DNA of 64,000 nt, from positions 19,433 to 83,432 of the forward strand of contig CAUJGQ010000044.1 of assembly GCA_963170165.1 (NCBI GenBank), in the 5' to 3' direction. Source of the stretch: Chloroflexota bacterium (GTDB taxonomy: Bacteria; Chloroflexota; Dehalococcoidia; CAUJGQ01). The translations under genes and the position numbers were made by a program. The first letter of the stretch is position 1, and each line of letters opens with the position of its first letter. The notes beneath the pieces were generated by a model that saw only the letters and a list, made by a program, of their open reading frames with translations, made no database searches and had not been told where the DNA came from. Positions 52,207 to 61,638 of the stretch are shown here, in pieces.

Positions 52207-53637
52207 TCACTCGATGAAGTAGACGCTGACTGCCCGCTCGATCAGGCTTGGGCTCAGTTCCGGCTCGGCGCCGTCAAAGCGGGCACTATCGAAGATGATC
52301 TGGATCAGGTCACGCGGGTACACGCCCTTGGGCTCGCGCTCTGGCACGCGGAACAACGCCTCGACAAAGTACGCCAGCTGCTCCTCGGTGAACGGCAGCC
52401 GCTTGGCAGCGGCAACGCGGCGGGTGATGCTCGCGAACTCCTCGCGGTTCGGGCTGGGAATGTGCACTTTGTACGGGATGCGACGCAGGAACGCCTCGTC
52501 TACCAGGTCGGCGGGTCGCAGGTTGGTGGAGAACATCAGCGCCATCTCGAACGGCACGGTGAAGCTCTCACCGGTATGCAGCGTCAACAGGTCAAACCCG
52601 CGCTCCATCGGCAGAATCCAGCGGTTGAGCAGCTCCTCCGGGCGGACCCGCTGCCGGCCGAAATCGTCGATCACGAACATCCCATCCTGCGCCTTCAGGT
52701 GCGGCGGCGCCTGATAGAAGTGGGCGACCGGGTCGAACGACAGCTCCAGGCTCTCTTGCGTCAGTTCACCTCCTACTACCACCACAGGACGGCGCACCTG
52801 GATCCAGCGCCGGTCCAGCCGGGCCGTCTTGGCCTGGGGTTTGAACAACCCGTATTCGTCCACCGGCTCGGCCGGCGGCTCATACTTCTGGTGCACGGCG
52901 GCGTCGAAGATCCGGATGATCTGCCCGTGCACGTACAGCGCATTGGGGATGATGACGGTGTCGTTGCTGTAGCGGGCATATTGCTCCAGGATGGCGGTCT
53001 TTCCGTTGCCAGAGGAGCCGAAGATCAGCGTGCTACGGCCCGAATGCAGCGCACGCGCCAGCCCATCCACTGTCTCGCGGCCCAGCACGAGCTGCCCGAG
53101 CGCTTCAAGGATGCGCCCCGGTGAGGGCGGGGTCAGCCGCAGGGATTGCCGGCGGGCGATGGCCTCATACTGCTCCAGCGTCACTGGCGCCAGGCTGGCA
53201 TAGCGGGAACGGCCCAGGGCATCGGTGGCGCGCTGCTCACCGCGCGTCGTGAGCCGGTAGCGAAAGCCCAGCTCGTTGAAGCGGGTAGCGCTCATCACCT
53301 CGACCAACTGCTCGGTCTTGAGGTCATCCAGCAGCTTCTCCACCACTACGTAGCCCAGGCCGATGCGTTCGCCCAGTGTCTCCGTCGTGCTCGGGCCGGA
53401 GAAGTGGATAATCTTCACCATGAGGTCGTGCAACATCGAGGAGGGCAGACCCGTCGCCTCGATGTTCTGCGGTGCAGCGGGCCAGATTTCCTCGGGGCCG
53501 GCCAGCCATGCCCACGCAGCATCCGGGACCGATGCCGTGGACTGGCTGCCGAGCCCGCCCTCCGTCGTGGTAAACGGCACGACGTAATCGGGGATGTCAG
53601 CGGTCGCGATTTCAGTCAGCCCGTCCGGTTGCCACAT
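52207..53637 (-). CDS. AAA-type ATPase of unknown function
   Basis: A 476-residue P-loop ATPase. Residues about 60-200 contain a helical region of wHTH-like character (TTETLGERIGLGYVVVEKLLDDLKTEQLVEV, RYRLTTRGEQRATDALGRSRY). The core has Walker A FGSSGNGKT, Walker B MFVIDDFG, a sensor-like MFSTNLRP, the arginine-rich DEAFLRRIPYKVHI and a C-terminal lid. I know it only as a type found in Chloroflexi and Planctomycetes, sometimes near pilus genes. Cytoplasmic by lack of signal. GAGG lies 8 nt before the ATG at 53637. It is divergent from dut. Confidence 0.75.
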   Translation of the reverse strand: MWQPDGLTEIATADIPDYVVPFTTTEGGLGSQSTASVPDAAWAWLAGPEEIWPAAPQNIEATGLPSSMLHDLMVKIIHFSGPSTTETLGERIGLGYVVVEKLLDDLKTEQLVEVMSATRFNELGFRYRLTTRGEQRATDALGRSRYASLAPVTLEQYEAIARRQSLRLTPPSPGRILEALGQLVLGRETVDGLARALHSGRSTLIFGSSGNGKTAILEQYARYSNDTVIIPNALYVHGQIIRIFDAAVHQKYEPPAEPVDEYGLFKPQAKTARLDRRWIQVRRPVVVVGGELTQESLELSFDPVAHFYQAPPHLKAQDGMFVIDDFGRQRVRPEELLNRWILPMERGFDLLTLHTGESFTVPFEMALMFSTNLRPADLVDEAFLRRIPYKVHIPSPNREEFASITRRVAAAKRLPFTEEQLAYFVEALFRVPEREPKGVYPRDLIQIIFDSARFDGAEPELSPSLIERAVSVYFIE

Positions 53638-53733
53638 GCTCCAGTCCTCACCGCGGCATGGATTCATTTCATGTATCGGTAGGTAGCCCTGGGATCGTAG
53701 CCTTAGGGCAGGGCACCACCGAGTGAGGTTTCC

Positions 53734-54183
53734 GTGAGCACTCCGCCGATCGTCATTCACTTTCGCCGCCTGCATCCCGATGCCGCACTGCCCCGCCGGG
53801 CGAGCGAGCACGCCAGCGGGCTCGACCTGGTCGCCTGCCTGCCCCAGGATGGCAGCCTCACACTTGGGCCCGACCCCGTGCTGGTGCCGACCGGTCTGGC
53901 GATGGAAATGCCCGCCGGCTATGACGCCGAGGTGCGGCCACGTTCAGGGCTTGCGCGGCGCGGCGTGCTGGTGGCGCACGGTACCATCGACGCCGACTAT
54001 CGCGGCGAGCTGCTCGTCACGATGTATACCATCGGCAGCACCGGCAACTTCACCATCCACCACGGTGACCGCATCGCCCAACTGGTGATCAGCCGGCTGG
54101 CCGATGTCGAGGCGCATGAAAAAGAGGAACTGAGCGACACCGTCCGCGGCGCCCGCGGCCACGGTTCCACAGGGATGCGCTGA
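53734..54183 (+). CDS. dut: dUTP diphosphatase
   Basis: Hydrolyses dUTP to dUMP and PPi and so keeps uracil out of DNA. The five trimeric-dUTPase motifs are present: ASGLDLVA, RPRSGLARRG, GTIDADYRGEL (catalytic Asp in DADY), GDRIAQLVI and the C-terminal RGARGHGSTG. The GTG at 53734 lies after a GAGG site. Length is 149 residues. Confidence 0.95.
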   Translation: MSTPPIVIHFRRLHPDAALPRRASEHASGLDLVACLPQDGSLTLGPDPVLVPTGLAMEMPAGYDAEVRPRSGLARRGVLVAHGTIDADYRGELLVTMYTIGSTGNFTIHHGDRIAQLVISRLADVEAHEKEELSDTVRGARGHGSTGMR

Positions 54184-54506
54184 GCAGGGTTGCGGCAGAC
54201 CCGAGTCAATGGGGAACGCGTGGTCCCACCCACGGCCGGCTGTGCACCAGTGTCTCGTGCTCGACAGGTGACTTCGGGCTGCGGATAGCCGCCAATCCGC
54301 GAAATACCTCAGACCGTTTGTTGACCGGCCTTCCGAGCCGTTCCTAGGATAGAACGAGCACCTCGCTGCCTCTCGTCCGGCCGGTGTCTTACGCCTCCGC
54401 CCAGACACCCATCCCCGCATCAAGATCGACCGGCGCTGAACCCGGCTGCGTCCCGACGAGGCGGCACGGCTGCAGCGCCTAGACCGGCCTGCGCGCCACG
54501 GAGCCC
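54184..54506 (+). other. Intergenic region before the treT operon
   Basis: No gene is seen. It contains a promoter at 54321-54350, which leaves a leader of about 150 nt ahead of the first operon gene. No riboswitch class is recognised in that leader. Confidence 0.5.
54321..54350 (+). promoter_or_regulatory. Promoter of the treT-glgC-GH57 operon
   Basis: TTGACC (54321-54326) and TAGGAT (54345-54350) with an 18-bp spacer. Confidence 0.55.
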
Positions 54507-55814
54507 ATGATGTTTGGCACTGTTCCGGTTACGCCGAAGACGCTCGATTCCTACCGGTCCATCATCGGCGACGCGCGCTACGAAGAGCTGCAACGGCTGG
54601 CTGAGCCGCTCAAGGGGGCGCGGGTGTTGCATGTCAACGCGACCGCCTTTGGTGGCGGGGTGGCCGAGATCCTCGCCACGCTGGTGCCGCTGATGTGCGA
54701 CCTCGGGCTCAAGGCCGAGTGGCAGGTGATCCGCGGCGCCGAGGAGTTCTACAACGTCACCAAGGCGATGCATAACTCCTTGCAGGGGATGTTGCTGGAG
54801 TGGACGCCCCAGATGCGCGACATCTGGACGCGCTACAACCAGATGAACGCCGACGCCTTTGATGAGCAGTACGACTTCGTGGTGATCCACGATCCGCAGC
54901 CGGCCGGTGTGCTCACCCTGGCAGAACAGCGGCTGGGCCACCGCCCTCCGGGCAAGTGGGTGTGGCGCTGTCATATCGACACGACGGATGCGCAGCCCGA
55001 AGTGTGGGACCTGCTGCATCCGTACGTCGAGGCGTATGACGCCGCCATCTTCACCATGCCGGAATACGTAAACCAGGACCTGAAGAGCCCCCGCATCTTC
55101 ACCGTACCGCCTGCGATTGATCCACTCTCTCCCAAGAACGTCGAGTTGACCATCCAGACTGCCAACGAGATCCTGCGCCGCTACGGCGTGGACCCGGACC
55201 GGCCCTCGATCCTCCAGGTATCGCGTTTTGACCCGTGGAAGGACCCGCTGGGCGTGATTGACGTCTACCGGGCGCTAAAGCCGGAGTTCCCAGAACTACA
55301 ACTAGTGCTGATCGCTTCGATGGCGCACGACGACCCGGAGGGCTGGGCCTGGTACGAACGCACCGTCCGCCGCGCCGGCGAAGACTACGACATCCACATC
55401 CTGTCCAACCTCAACGGCGTGGGGAATGTGGAGGTCAACGCCTTCCAGACGAAGGCGGGCGTAGTCATCCAAAAGTCGGTGCGCGAGGGGTTCGGCCTGG
55501 TGGTGAGCGAGGCGCTGTGGAAGGGCCGGCCGGTGGTCGCTGGGAACGTCGGCGGGATTCCGCTCCAGATCCTGTACGGCCGCACCGGCTACCTAGTGAA
55601 CACCACTGCCGAATGCGTCAACCGGGTCCATTACCTGCTGAAGCATCCGGACGTCGCACGCAGAATGGGCGCGATTGGCCGGGAGCATGTGCGCGAGCAC
55701 TTCCTGATCACCCGCTATCTGCGTGACTACCTGGCGATCTTCAACGGGCTGGACAACCGGCTGCCGGAAGAGGCGCTGCCGTTGCGCGCTACCGTCCCCA
55801 CCGGTCCGCGCTAG
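54507..55814 (+). CDS. treT: GT4 trehalose synthase (TreT-like) glycosyltransferase
   Basis: A 435-residue GT-B glycosyltransferase. VLHVNATAFGGGVAEILATLVPLMCDLGLKAEWQVI at the N-terminus and WRCHIDTTDAQ are the marks of the TreT group, which joins glucose from ADP- or UDP-glucose to free glucose to give trehalose. The donor site has QVSRFDPWKDP and KSVREGFGLVVSEALWKGRPVVAGNVGGIP. The gene is followed by glgC, which makes ADP-glucose, so ADP-glucose is the likely donor. A role as alpha-glucan synthase cannot be excluded because no classical glycogen synthase is nearby. First gene of a six-gene operon. Confidence 0.88.
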   Translation: MMFGTVPVTPKTLDSYRSIIGDARYEELQRLAEPLKGARVLHVNATAFGGGVAEILATLVPLMCDLGLKAEWQVIRGAEEFYNVTKAMHNSLQGMLLEWTPQMRDIWTRYNQMNADAFDEQYDFVVIHDPQPAGVLTLAEQRLGHRPPGKWVWRCHIDTTDAQPEVWDLLHPYVEAYDAAIFTMPEYVNQDLKSPRIFTVPPAIDPLSPKNVELTIQTANEILRRYGVDPDRPSILQVSRFDPWKDPLGVIDVYRALKPEFPELQLVLIASMAHDDPEGWAWYERTVRRAGEDYDIHILSNLNGVGNVEVNAFQTKAGVVIQKSVREGFGLVVSEALWKGRPVVAGNVGGIPLQILYGRTGYLVNTTAECVNRVHYLLKHPDVARRMGAIGREHVREHFLITRYLRDYLAIFNGLDNRLPEEALPLRATVPTGPR

Positions 55815-55910
55815 CAGGCAGCCGGCGCGCCGCTTGGTCGCAGCCGGAGGCCCTCGTACACTAAGGCCGGCGGTCGGCGCTCGCACGACGCGTAGCGGTG
55901 GAGTTCGACG

Positions 55911-57194
55911 GTGGATGACGTTCTCGCGCTAATCCTCGCCGGTGGCCAGGGCGACCGTCTGAGCATTCTTTCGGAGCAACGCGCCAAGCCTGCCGTCATC
56001 TTCGGCGGTAAGTACCGCATCATCGACTTTGCCCTGTCCAACTGCGTCAACTCGAACATCACCAAAGTCGGCATCCTCACCCAGTACCGCCCCCGCTCGC
56101 TCAATGACCACATCCGCAACGGCCGGCCCTGGGAACTGGACCGGGAGAGCGGCGGCGTGTACTTGTTGCAGCCCTATCTGGGCCGCGAGATCTCGGATTG
56201 GTACCGGGGCACCGCGGACGCCGTCTACCAGAACCTTTTTTTCGTGGAAGAGGCTGACGTCAACGAGGTGCTGATCCTGGCCGGGGATCATATCTACACA
56301 ATGCGCTATGACCTGCTAATCCAGGAGCATCGCGCCAACAAGGCCGATGTCACCGTGCCGGTCTACAACGTGCCGATGGCCGAGGCCTCACGCTACGGAC
56401 TGCTGCGGCTCGACCCCGACCTACGCGTGATTGAGTTCGAGGAGAAGCCCAAGGCCCCGCGCTTCACCCTGGCCTCCACCGGCATTTACGTCTTCAACAA
56501 GGACGTGCTGATTGACCGGCTCCAGGCCGACGCCGCCCGCAACACGACCCACGACTTCGGCCGCGACATCCTCCCGGAGATGATCCACGACTACCGCGTC
56601 TTCGGCCACGAGCTGGAAGGCTACTGGCGCGACGTGGGTACGATTGACTCGTACTGGCAGGCAAACATGGACCTGCTGGTTGACTTGCCGGAGCTCGACC
56701 TGTACGCCCCGGAAACCGCGATTCGCACGCGCGAGCCGCGCTATCCCCCCGCCAAGATCGGCCCGCGCGCCTACGTCTCCCGCTCGCTGCTCAACTCCGG
56801 CGACATCATCAACGGTCACGTCGAGCACTCAGTCATCTCGCCCGGCGTGTACATCGAAGACGGCGCCGTGGTGCGAGACTCCATCGTGTTCGATGGCTGC
56901 CGTATCGAACGAGGCGCCGTTGTCGAACGCGCCATCCTCGACAAGGATGTGTTCGTGGCCGAGGGCGTCACCATCGGCGGCAGCGACGACTACAGCCCCA
57001 ACCGCGAACGGCCCGACCTCCTCACCTCCGGCATCTCCATTGCCGGCAAGCGCGCCCGCATCCCGGCCGGTGTCCAGATCGGCCGCAATGTGATCATCGG
57101 GCCCGCCGTGCGCGAGGACGATTTCTCCGGTCAATGGGTGCCAAGTGGCGATACGGTGCGCACCAAGCGCCCGCTCGGCCCGCTCGGCGTGTAG
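55911..57194 (+). CDS. glgC: Glucose-1-phosphate adenylyltransferase
   Basis: Makes ADP-glucose from ATP and glucose-1-phosphate. VLALILAGGQGDRLSILSEQRAKPAVIFGGKYRIIDFALSNCVNS is the nucleotide-binding signature, and ILAGDHIYTMRYD and VIEFEEKPKAPRF are the substrate-site motifs. A left-handed beta-helix of hexapeptide repeats ends the protein. The GTG at 55911 has GGAG 7 nt upstream. Length is 427 residues. It follows treT by 96 bp and feeds the operon's glycosyltransferase. Confidence 0.95.
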   Translation: MDDVLALILAGGQGDRLSILSEQRAKPAVIFGGKYRIIDFALSNCVNSNITKVGILTQYRPRSLNDHIRNGRPWELDRESGGVYLLQPYLGREISDWYRGTADAVYQNLFFVEEADVNEVLILAGDHIYTMRYDLLIQEHRANKADVTVPVYNVPMAEASRYGLLRLDPDLRVIEFEEKPKAPRFTLASTGIYVFNKDVLIDRLQADAARNTTHDFGRDILPEMIHDYRVFGHELEGYWRDVGTIDSYWQANMDLLVDLPELDLYAPETAIRTREPRYPPAKIGPRAYVSRSLLNSGDIINGHVEHSVISPGVYIEDGAVVRDSIVFDGCRIERGAVVERAILDKDVFVAEGVTIGGSDDYSPNRERPDLLTSGISIAGKRARIPAGVQIGRNVIIGPAVREDDFSGQWVPSGDTVRTKRPLGPLGV

Positions 57195-57225
57195 CCCATC
57201 AGAGCCGACTTTGCAGGAGCATGGC

Positions 57226-58917
57226 ATGGCCGCCGGCGCATTTACCTTCGTGCTGCATTCGCATCTCCCCTATTGCCGCCGCGCTGGGCGCTGGCCCCAC
57301 GGTGAGGAGTGGATCCACGAGGCCGCTTCGGAAACGTACCTGCCGCTGCTAGACGGGCTGCACCGGCTACGGACGCAGGGTCTACCCGTACGGCTGACCA
57401 TCGGCCTGACGCCCGTGCTCGTCGAGCAGCTCGCCGACCCGCTCGTGGTTGCCAATCTCGAGGACTTCATGCGGGAACGGCGCGAGATGGCCACCTCGGA
57501 TGTCGAGCGATTCGAGCGCGCCGGTGACCCCCACTTCGCCTATGTGGCTGGCTGGTACCGGGATTGGTACACTCACCTGTTGCGCCTGCTCACCGAGGAG
57601 TACGGCGGGAGTATCATCGGCGCCTTCAAGTCGCTCCAGGATGCGGGCATCATCGAGATCGCCACCAGCGCGGCCACCCACGGCTATCTGCCGCTGATGG
57701 AACGCGACTCGACGATCTGGGCGCAAGTGGCAACCGGCGTCCGCGCCTATCGCCGCCACTTTGGCCAGGACCCTAAGAGCTTCTGGCTACCCGAGTGCGC
57801 CTACCGCCCCACCTTCGAACGGGAAGGACCGGACGGTGCCCGCTACACCAAGCCCGGGCTGCAGTGGTTCCTGGAACAGCACGGGCTTGAGGTCTTCTTC
57901 GTCGAGACGCATACCATCGAGGGTGGCACGCCCGTTGGCAAGGCAGTCGGCGATGCGGTGGGCCCCTACGGCGCCGTACCCAAGCGGTATGTCGTGCCGC
58001 CACCGGCGTACGTGCCGCCGACGATGCGCACGACCTATCTGCCATATTGGGTCGAGCAGGCGCACGTCGCCGCCATGGGCCGCAACAACCGTACCGGCTT
58101 GCAGGTGTGGTCCGCGGCACACGGCTACCCCGGCGAGTTTCAGTACCGCGAGTTTCACAAACGGGACGGCATCAGTGGCCTGCATCTGTGGCGCGTCTCC
58201 GGAGCCGGAGTAGATCTCGGCGACAAACAGCCCTGGCACCCAGACATCGCCTTTGGCAAGACCCGCGAGCACGCCGATCACTTTGCCGGCCTGGTGCAGG
58301 ATCTCCTGCGCACCTTCCAGCATGAGAACGGCAAGTACGGCGTCATCTCCGCCGCCTACGACACCGAGCTATTCGGCCACTGGTGGTTCGAGGGGGTGGA
58401 CTGGCTGTGCAACGTGCTAGAGCGGCTGGCCACCTATGAGGATGTTGAGCTCACCACCGCCGGGCGGCACGTGCGCCGGCATCCTCCCGATGATGTGCTG
58501 TCGTTGCCGGAGAGCTCGTGGGGCCAGGGAGGCACCCACTTCACCTGGCTCAACGCCGACACGAAGTGGATGTGGCCGGTTGTCCACCGCATTGAGCTAC
58601 AGATGGAGACTATCGCTGCTCACTACGCCGCCGCCACCGGCGATGAGCGCGCTGTAGTCAACCAGATCGCCCGCGAGGCGCTGCTGGCACAATCCAGCGA
58701 CTGGCCGTTCTTGATCACGACCGGCCAGGCGCGCGACTACGCGATGGAACGGTTCGAGAACCATGTCGAGCGGTTTGATCGGCTCCATGCCGCGCTGCGT
58801 GACGGTGACCGCCCGGCCGAGGCGCGGCGGCTTGCCGCTGAGTACTGGGAGCTTGATAAAGTGTTTCCGGATATCGATCTCGCCGACTTCACGCGCCGCG
58901 AGCCTGCCCCCGCATGA
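57226..58917 (+). CDS. GH57 (DUF1957) 1,4-alpha-glucan branching enzyme
   Basis: Transfers alpha-1,4 chains to alpha-1,6 positions. The 563 residues follow the TK1436-type branching enzyme: FVLHSHLPYCRRAGRWPHGEEWIHEAASETYLPLL at the N-terminus, the nucleophile Glu190 in SFWLPECAYRP, and the acid Asp379 in YDTELFGHWWFEG. A C-terminal helical domain (DUF1957) ends it. AGGAG lies 6 nt before the ATG at 57226. Its stop overlaps the start of the next GH57 gene by four bases (ATGA). Confidence 0.93.
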   Translation: MAAGAFTFVLHSHLPYCRRAGRWPHGEEWIHEAASETYLPLLDGLHRLRTQGLPVRLTIGLTPVLVEQLADPLVVANLEDFMRERREMATSDVERFERAGDPHFAYVAGWYRDWYTHLLRLLTEEYGGSIIGAFKSLQDAGIIEIATSAATHGYLPLMERDSTIWAQVATGVRAYRRHFGQDPKSFWLPECAYRPTFEREGPDGARYTKPGLQWFLEQHGLEVFFVETHTIEGGTPVGKAVGDAVGPYGAVPKRYVVPPPAYVPPTMRTTYLPYWVEQAHVAAMGRNNRTGLQVWSAAHGYPGEFQYREFHKRDGISGLHLWRVSGAGVDLGDKQPWHPDIAFGKTREHADHFAGLVQDLLRTFQHENGKYGVISAAYDTELFGHWWFEGVDWLCNVLERLATYEDVELTTAGRHVRRHPPDDVLSLPESSWGQGGTHFTWLNADTKWMWPVVHRIELQMETIAAHYAAATGDERAVVNQIAREALLAQSSDWPFLITTGQARDYAMERFENHVERFDRLHAALRDGDRPAEARRLAAEYWELDKVFPDIDLADFTRREPAPA

Positions 58918-60188
58918 GTACGGTACACCTCGGTCTGCTGCTCCACTTCTACCAACCGCCGGGACAGGTTCCCGGTGTGCTCCGTCGGATTGTCAATGAA
59001 TGCTACCGGCCGCTGATTCGGGTGTTCCGCGAACACCCCAATGCCCGCGCCTCGTTCAACATCAACGCTGTGCTGACGGAGATGCTGGACGACCACGGCT
59101 ACAGCGACGTGATTCAGGGACTGGCCGAACTGGCCTCAATCGGGCGGGTGGAGATCACGGGCTCCGGCAAGTTCCACCCGATCTTGCCGCTGATTCCTCA
59201 GGAAGAAGCGGCCCGCCAGATCGCGCTGAACAACGAAACCAATGCACGGCTGCTGGGCGCTGCTTACCGCCCGCGTGGCTTCTTTCCGCCGGAGATGTCG
59301 TGGGATCACAGCCTCGCACCCCTGATTGCGCAGGGCGGCCATGAATGGGTGATCCTCAGCGGAATCGCCTGCCCCGTGACCTGGCCGCTGGACCGCATCC
59401 ACCGTGAGCACGCCGGCGCGCGCGACCTTGCTATCCTTTACCGTGACGACCTCCTGTCAAACAAGATCTCGTTCAAATCGACCGACGTGCGCGGGTTCCT
59501 GGAGGACTTGCGGGCGCTGGCCGATCCGGCGGTAGAACGTTACGTCGTCATCGCCATGGATGCCGAGACGTACGGGCACCATATCCCTCACTGGGAAGAG
59601 GAGTTCCTTGGCAACCTGTTCACGACACTGGCGGCAATGGAGCAGCCCGCCCCACGTCGGGGTACACGCGCCGCCGCCCCGTCGCTGACGGTGATGCCTG
59701 CGACCCTCAGTGACCTGGTGGACCGGCTGCCGGCCGGAGCGAGCGTCGCTTCGCGCGCCTCCTCGTGGAGCACCACCCAGGATGACCTGAATCACGGCAA
59801 TCCCTTTCCGCTCTGGCGGCAGCGCGGCAACGAGATTCACCGGCTGCTGTGGCGGCACATGGAGCAGACGTTGGCGCTGTATAAAATGGCCGAAGGCGTG
59901 CTCAACGGCAACGGACAGGCCAGCGGCAATGGCGACCTGCAGGCGGCCCGCGCGTTCCTCGACATGGCACTGCACAGCGACCAGTTCTGGTGGGCCAGCC
60001 GCCGGCCACACTGGAGTGTCAATCTTGTGCATCGCGGGTTGACGATGCAACGAGACGCGATTCTCAACAGTATGCGCGTCATCAATCTCAGCGATGCGCC
60101 GGATGAGGTGCGCGGGGTTGCCCAAGAGCGGGTGGCCATCGCGCGCGACACCGGCGACCGCATTACCGACCGGCTATTCTGGGATTGA
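58914..60188 (+). CDS. GH57 alpha-amylase / glucanotransferase-like protein
   Basis: A 424-residue GH57 enzyme. VHLGLLLHFYQPPGQ opens the barrel, the nucleophile Glu127 is in GFFPPEMSWD and the acid Asp216 in VIAMDAETYGHH. The region after about residue 300 is helical. The family includes amylases, 4-alpha-glucanotransferases and amylopullulanases; the exact reaction cannot be read from the sequence. Translation is coupled to the branching enzyme (ATGA overlap). Confidence 0.87.
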   Translation: MSTVHLGLLLHFYQPPGQVPGVLRRIVNECYRPLIRVFREHPNARASFNINAVLTEMLDDHGYSDVIQGLAELASIGRVEITGSGKFHPILPLIPQEEAARQIALNNETNARLLGAAYRPRGFFPPEMSWDHSLAPLIAQGGHEWVILSGIACPVTWPLDRIHREHAGARDLAILYRDDLLSNKISFKSTDVRGFLEDLRALADPAVERYVVIAMDAETYGHHIPHWEEEFLGNLFTTLAAMEQPAPRRGTRAAAPSLTVMPATLSDLVDRLPAGASVASRASSWSTTQDDLNHGNPFPLWRQRGNEIHRLLWRHMEQTLALYKMAEGVLNGNGQASGNGDLQAARAFLDMALHSDQFWWASRRPHWSVNLVHRGLTMQRDAILNSMRVINLSDAPDEVRGVAQERVAIARDTGDRITDRLFWD

Positions 60189-60202
60189 CGAGGAGGTCAG
60201 CG

Positions 60203-60376
60203 ATGGAGCAACTCCGCTGCGCATCATGCGGCGCCACGGTGGCGACACCCAAGCACTGCGGCCAGGCGATGCACATTGAGGACATCGAGGGCGTACCAAC
60301 ACTTGTGTGCTGGATGGGATCTGGCTGCGGTACCAAGCCGCTGCCGGAATGCTGTGGCAAGCCCATGGGCGCATGA
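60203..60376 (+). CDS. Small Cys-rich metal-binding protein
   Basis: A 57-residue protein with eight cysteines. LRCASCGA is a CxxC knuckle; KHCGQAMHIE and ECCGKPMGA are two copies of a C-G-x-x-M element, as in several rubredoxin- and desulfoferrodoxin-like small proteins. It may bind zinc or iron. GAGGAGG lies 6 nt before the ATG at 60203. Its stop overlaps the start of the DUF2203 gene (ATGA). Confidence 0.7.
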   Translation: MEQLRCASCGATVATPKHCGQAMHIEDIEGVPTLVCWMGSGCGTKPLPECCGKPMGA

Positions 60377-60798
60377 GTAGAGGCCGGCCCTCCGACGATG
60401 GGCCCCCGCGGCTATTCACGCTGGACGAAGCGCGTCAGCTCCTGCCCGTGCTGCGGCCTCTGGTAGCCGAGATGCGTGGCCGTGCCCAGGAACTCGAGCG
60501 TCATCAGCAGGCGCATGCGCTGCTAGCGCGCCGCGGCTCAGGCGAGGGCCCAGAGGCACGAGCGGCGCTGACTCGCCACCGCTCCGCGATGGAGGGACTT
60601 GTCGAAGAACTGCGCCGGTTGATCGGGCACATCACCCAACATGGCGTTGAAGTCAAAGGGCTGGATCAGGGGCTGCTTGACTTCCGCAGCGAGCGAGATG
60701 GCCGTACGATCTACCTGTGCTGGCAGTACGACGAGCCGGATATCACCTGGTGGCACAACCTCGAGAGCGGCTTCAGCGGCCGCCAGCCGCTCGTCTAA
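60373..60798 (+). CDS. DUF2203 protein
   Basis: A 141-residue protein. RLFTLDEARQLLPVLRPLVAEMRGRAQEL starts the domain, and GLLDFRSERDGRTIYLCWQYDEPDITWWHNLESGFSGRQPL ends it; both are typical of DUF2203. The function is unknown. It is the last gene of the alpha-glucan operon and is coupled to the Cys-rich protein by an ATGA overlap. Confidence 0.87.
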   Translation: MSRGRPSDDGPPRLFTLDEARQLLPVLRPLVAEMRGRAQELERHQQAHALLARRGSGEGPEARAALTRHRSAMEGLVEELRRLIGHITQHGVEVKGLDQGLLDFRSERDGRTIYLCWQYDEPDITWWHNLESGFSGRQPLV

Positions 60799-61617
60799 CT
60801 ACTGCGGCCGGCTGAGAATCGCGGTAAGCAGGGCTTTTGCCTCTGCGTCGCTAGGCCGATACTCCAGCCGCAGCACCATCTCATAGGCTTTCCCGCGCCA
60901 GCGCGACGTATCGATGGTGGCATCGGCGCGGCCCTCGTCATCGGGATTGAGCACGCCGGCATCAACGACCCGATTGTTGTCCACCACGTACCATAGCCGG
61001 TAGCTCTGGCCATCGCTCGGCTTGGGCAATTGGTCAAACCGGACGTAGCACTTGTTCCGATCGGGGCTCCACGTGGCGGCGCCCCGCGCGGCGACGCTCT
61101 CCGTCACTGGCTGGAAGTCCGCCTTGATCGCCGAAGGCACCGAGAACAGCACCAGGCCGTCGTTCTGACGCTGGATCTGCGCCGTCTCCTGCTGCAATTC
61201 GGTTACCTGCCGCTGCAACTGCTTGAGGTCGTTCACCTGTCCCTGCAACCGCGCGTTCCACAGCAGCGACCCCGCCAGTGGCGCCACCAGCAGGGCGGCC
61301 GCCAGACTGCCATAGCGGCTGGCCCATCGCCGCGACCTGCCGCCCGAAAGGGGGACCGGGGCCGGAGAGGAGCGCTGCGCTGAGCCCGCGACCGGCGCAG
61401 CACGGACTGCATCCAGCACGGCAGAACGCAACGCCCGCGGCGCCCGCGCCACCGATACGGTCAGCCCTAATGTGGAGACCATCGCTTCGGAGGCGAGCAG
61501 CCGTGTCCGGCAATCTTCACAGCCTGCCGCATGGGCCCGCAGCCGCGCGTCCTCACCTTCTTCGAGCGTCTGCAGTGCGCTCAGGTCAATGTCGTCCAGG
61601 AAGTCCTGACACGTCAT
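60799..61617 (-). CDS. Anti-sigma factor, RskA-like
   Basis: A 272-residue single-pass membrane protein. Residues about 1-45 form the sigma-binding zinc domain (LRAHAAGCEDCRTRLL, the HxxxCxxC motif). One membrane helix lies at about 100-122 (YGSLAAALLVAPLAGSLLW). A coiled coil and an external RskA domain follow (FDQLPKPSDGQSYRLWYVVDNNRVVDAGVL). It holds the sigma factor encoded 21 bp upstream until a signal arrives. It is second in a sigma/anti-sigma pair. Confidence 0.92.
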   Translation of the reverse strand: MTCQDFLDDIDLSALQTLEEGEDARLRAHAAGCEDCRTRLLASEAMVSTLGLTVSVARAPRALRSAVLDAVRAAPVAGSAQRSSPAPVPLSGGRSRRWASRYGSLAAALLVAPLAGSLLWNARLQGQVNDLKQLQRQVTELQQETAQIQRQNDGLVLFSVPSAIKADFQPVTESVAARGAATWSPDRNKCYVRFDQLPKPSDGQSYRLWYVVDNNRVVDAGVLNPDDEGRADATIDTSRWRGKAYEMVLRLEYRPSDAEAKALLTAILSRPQ

Positions 61618-61638
61618 CGTACTTCGCCGTCCCCGACC

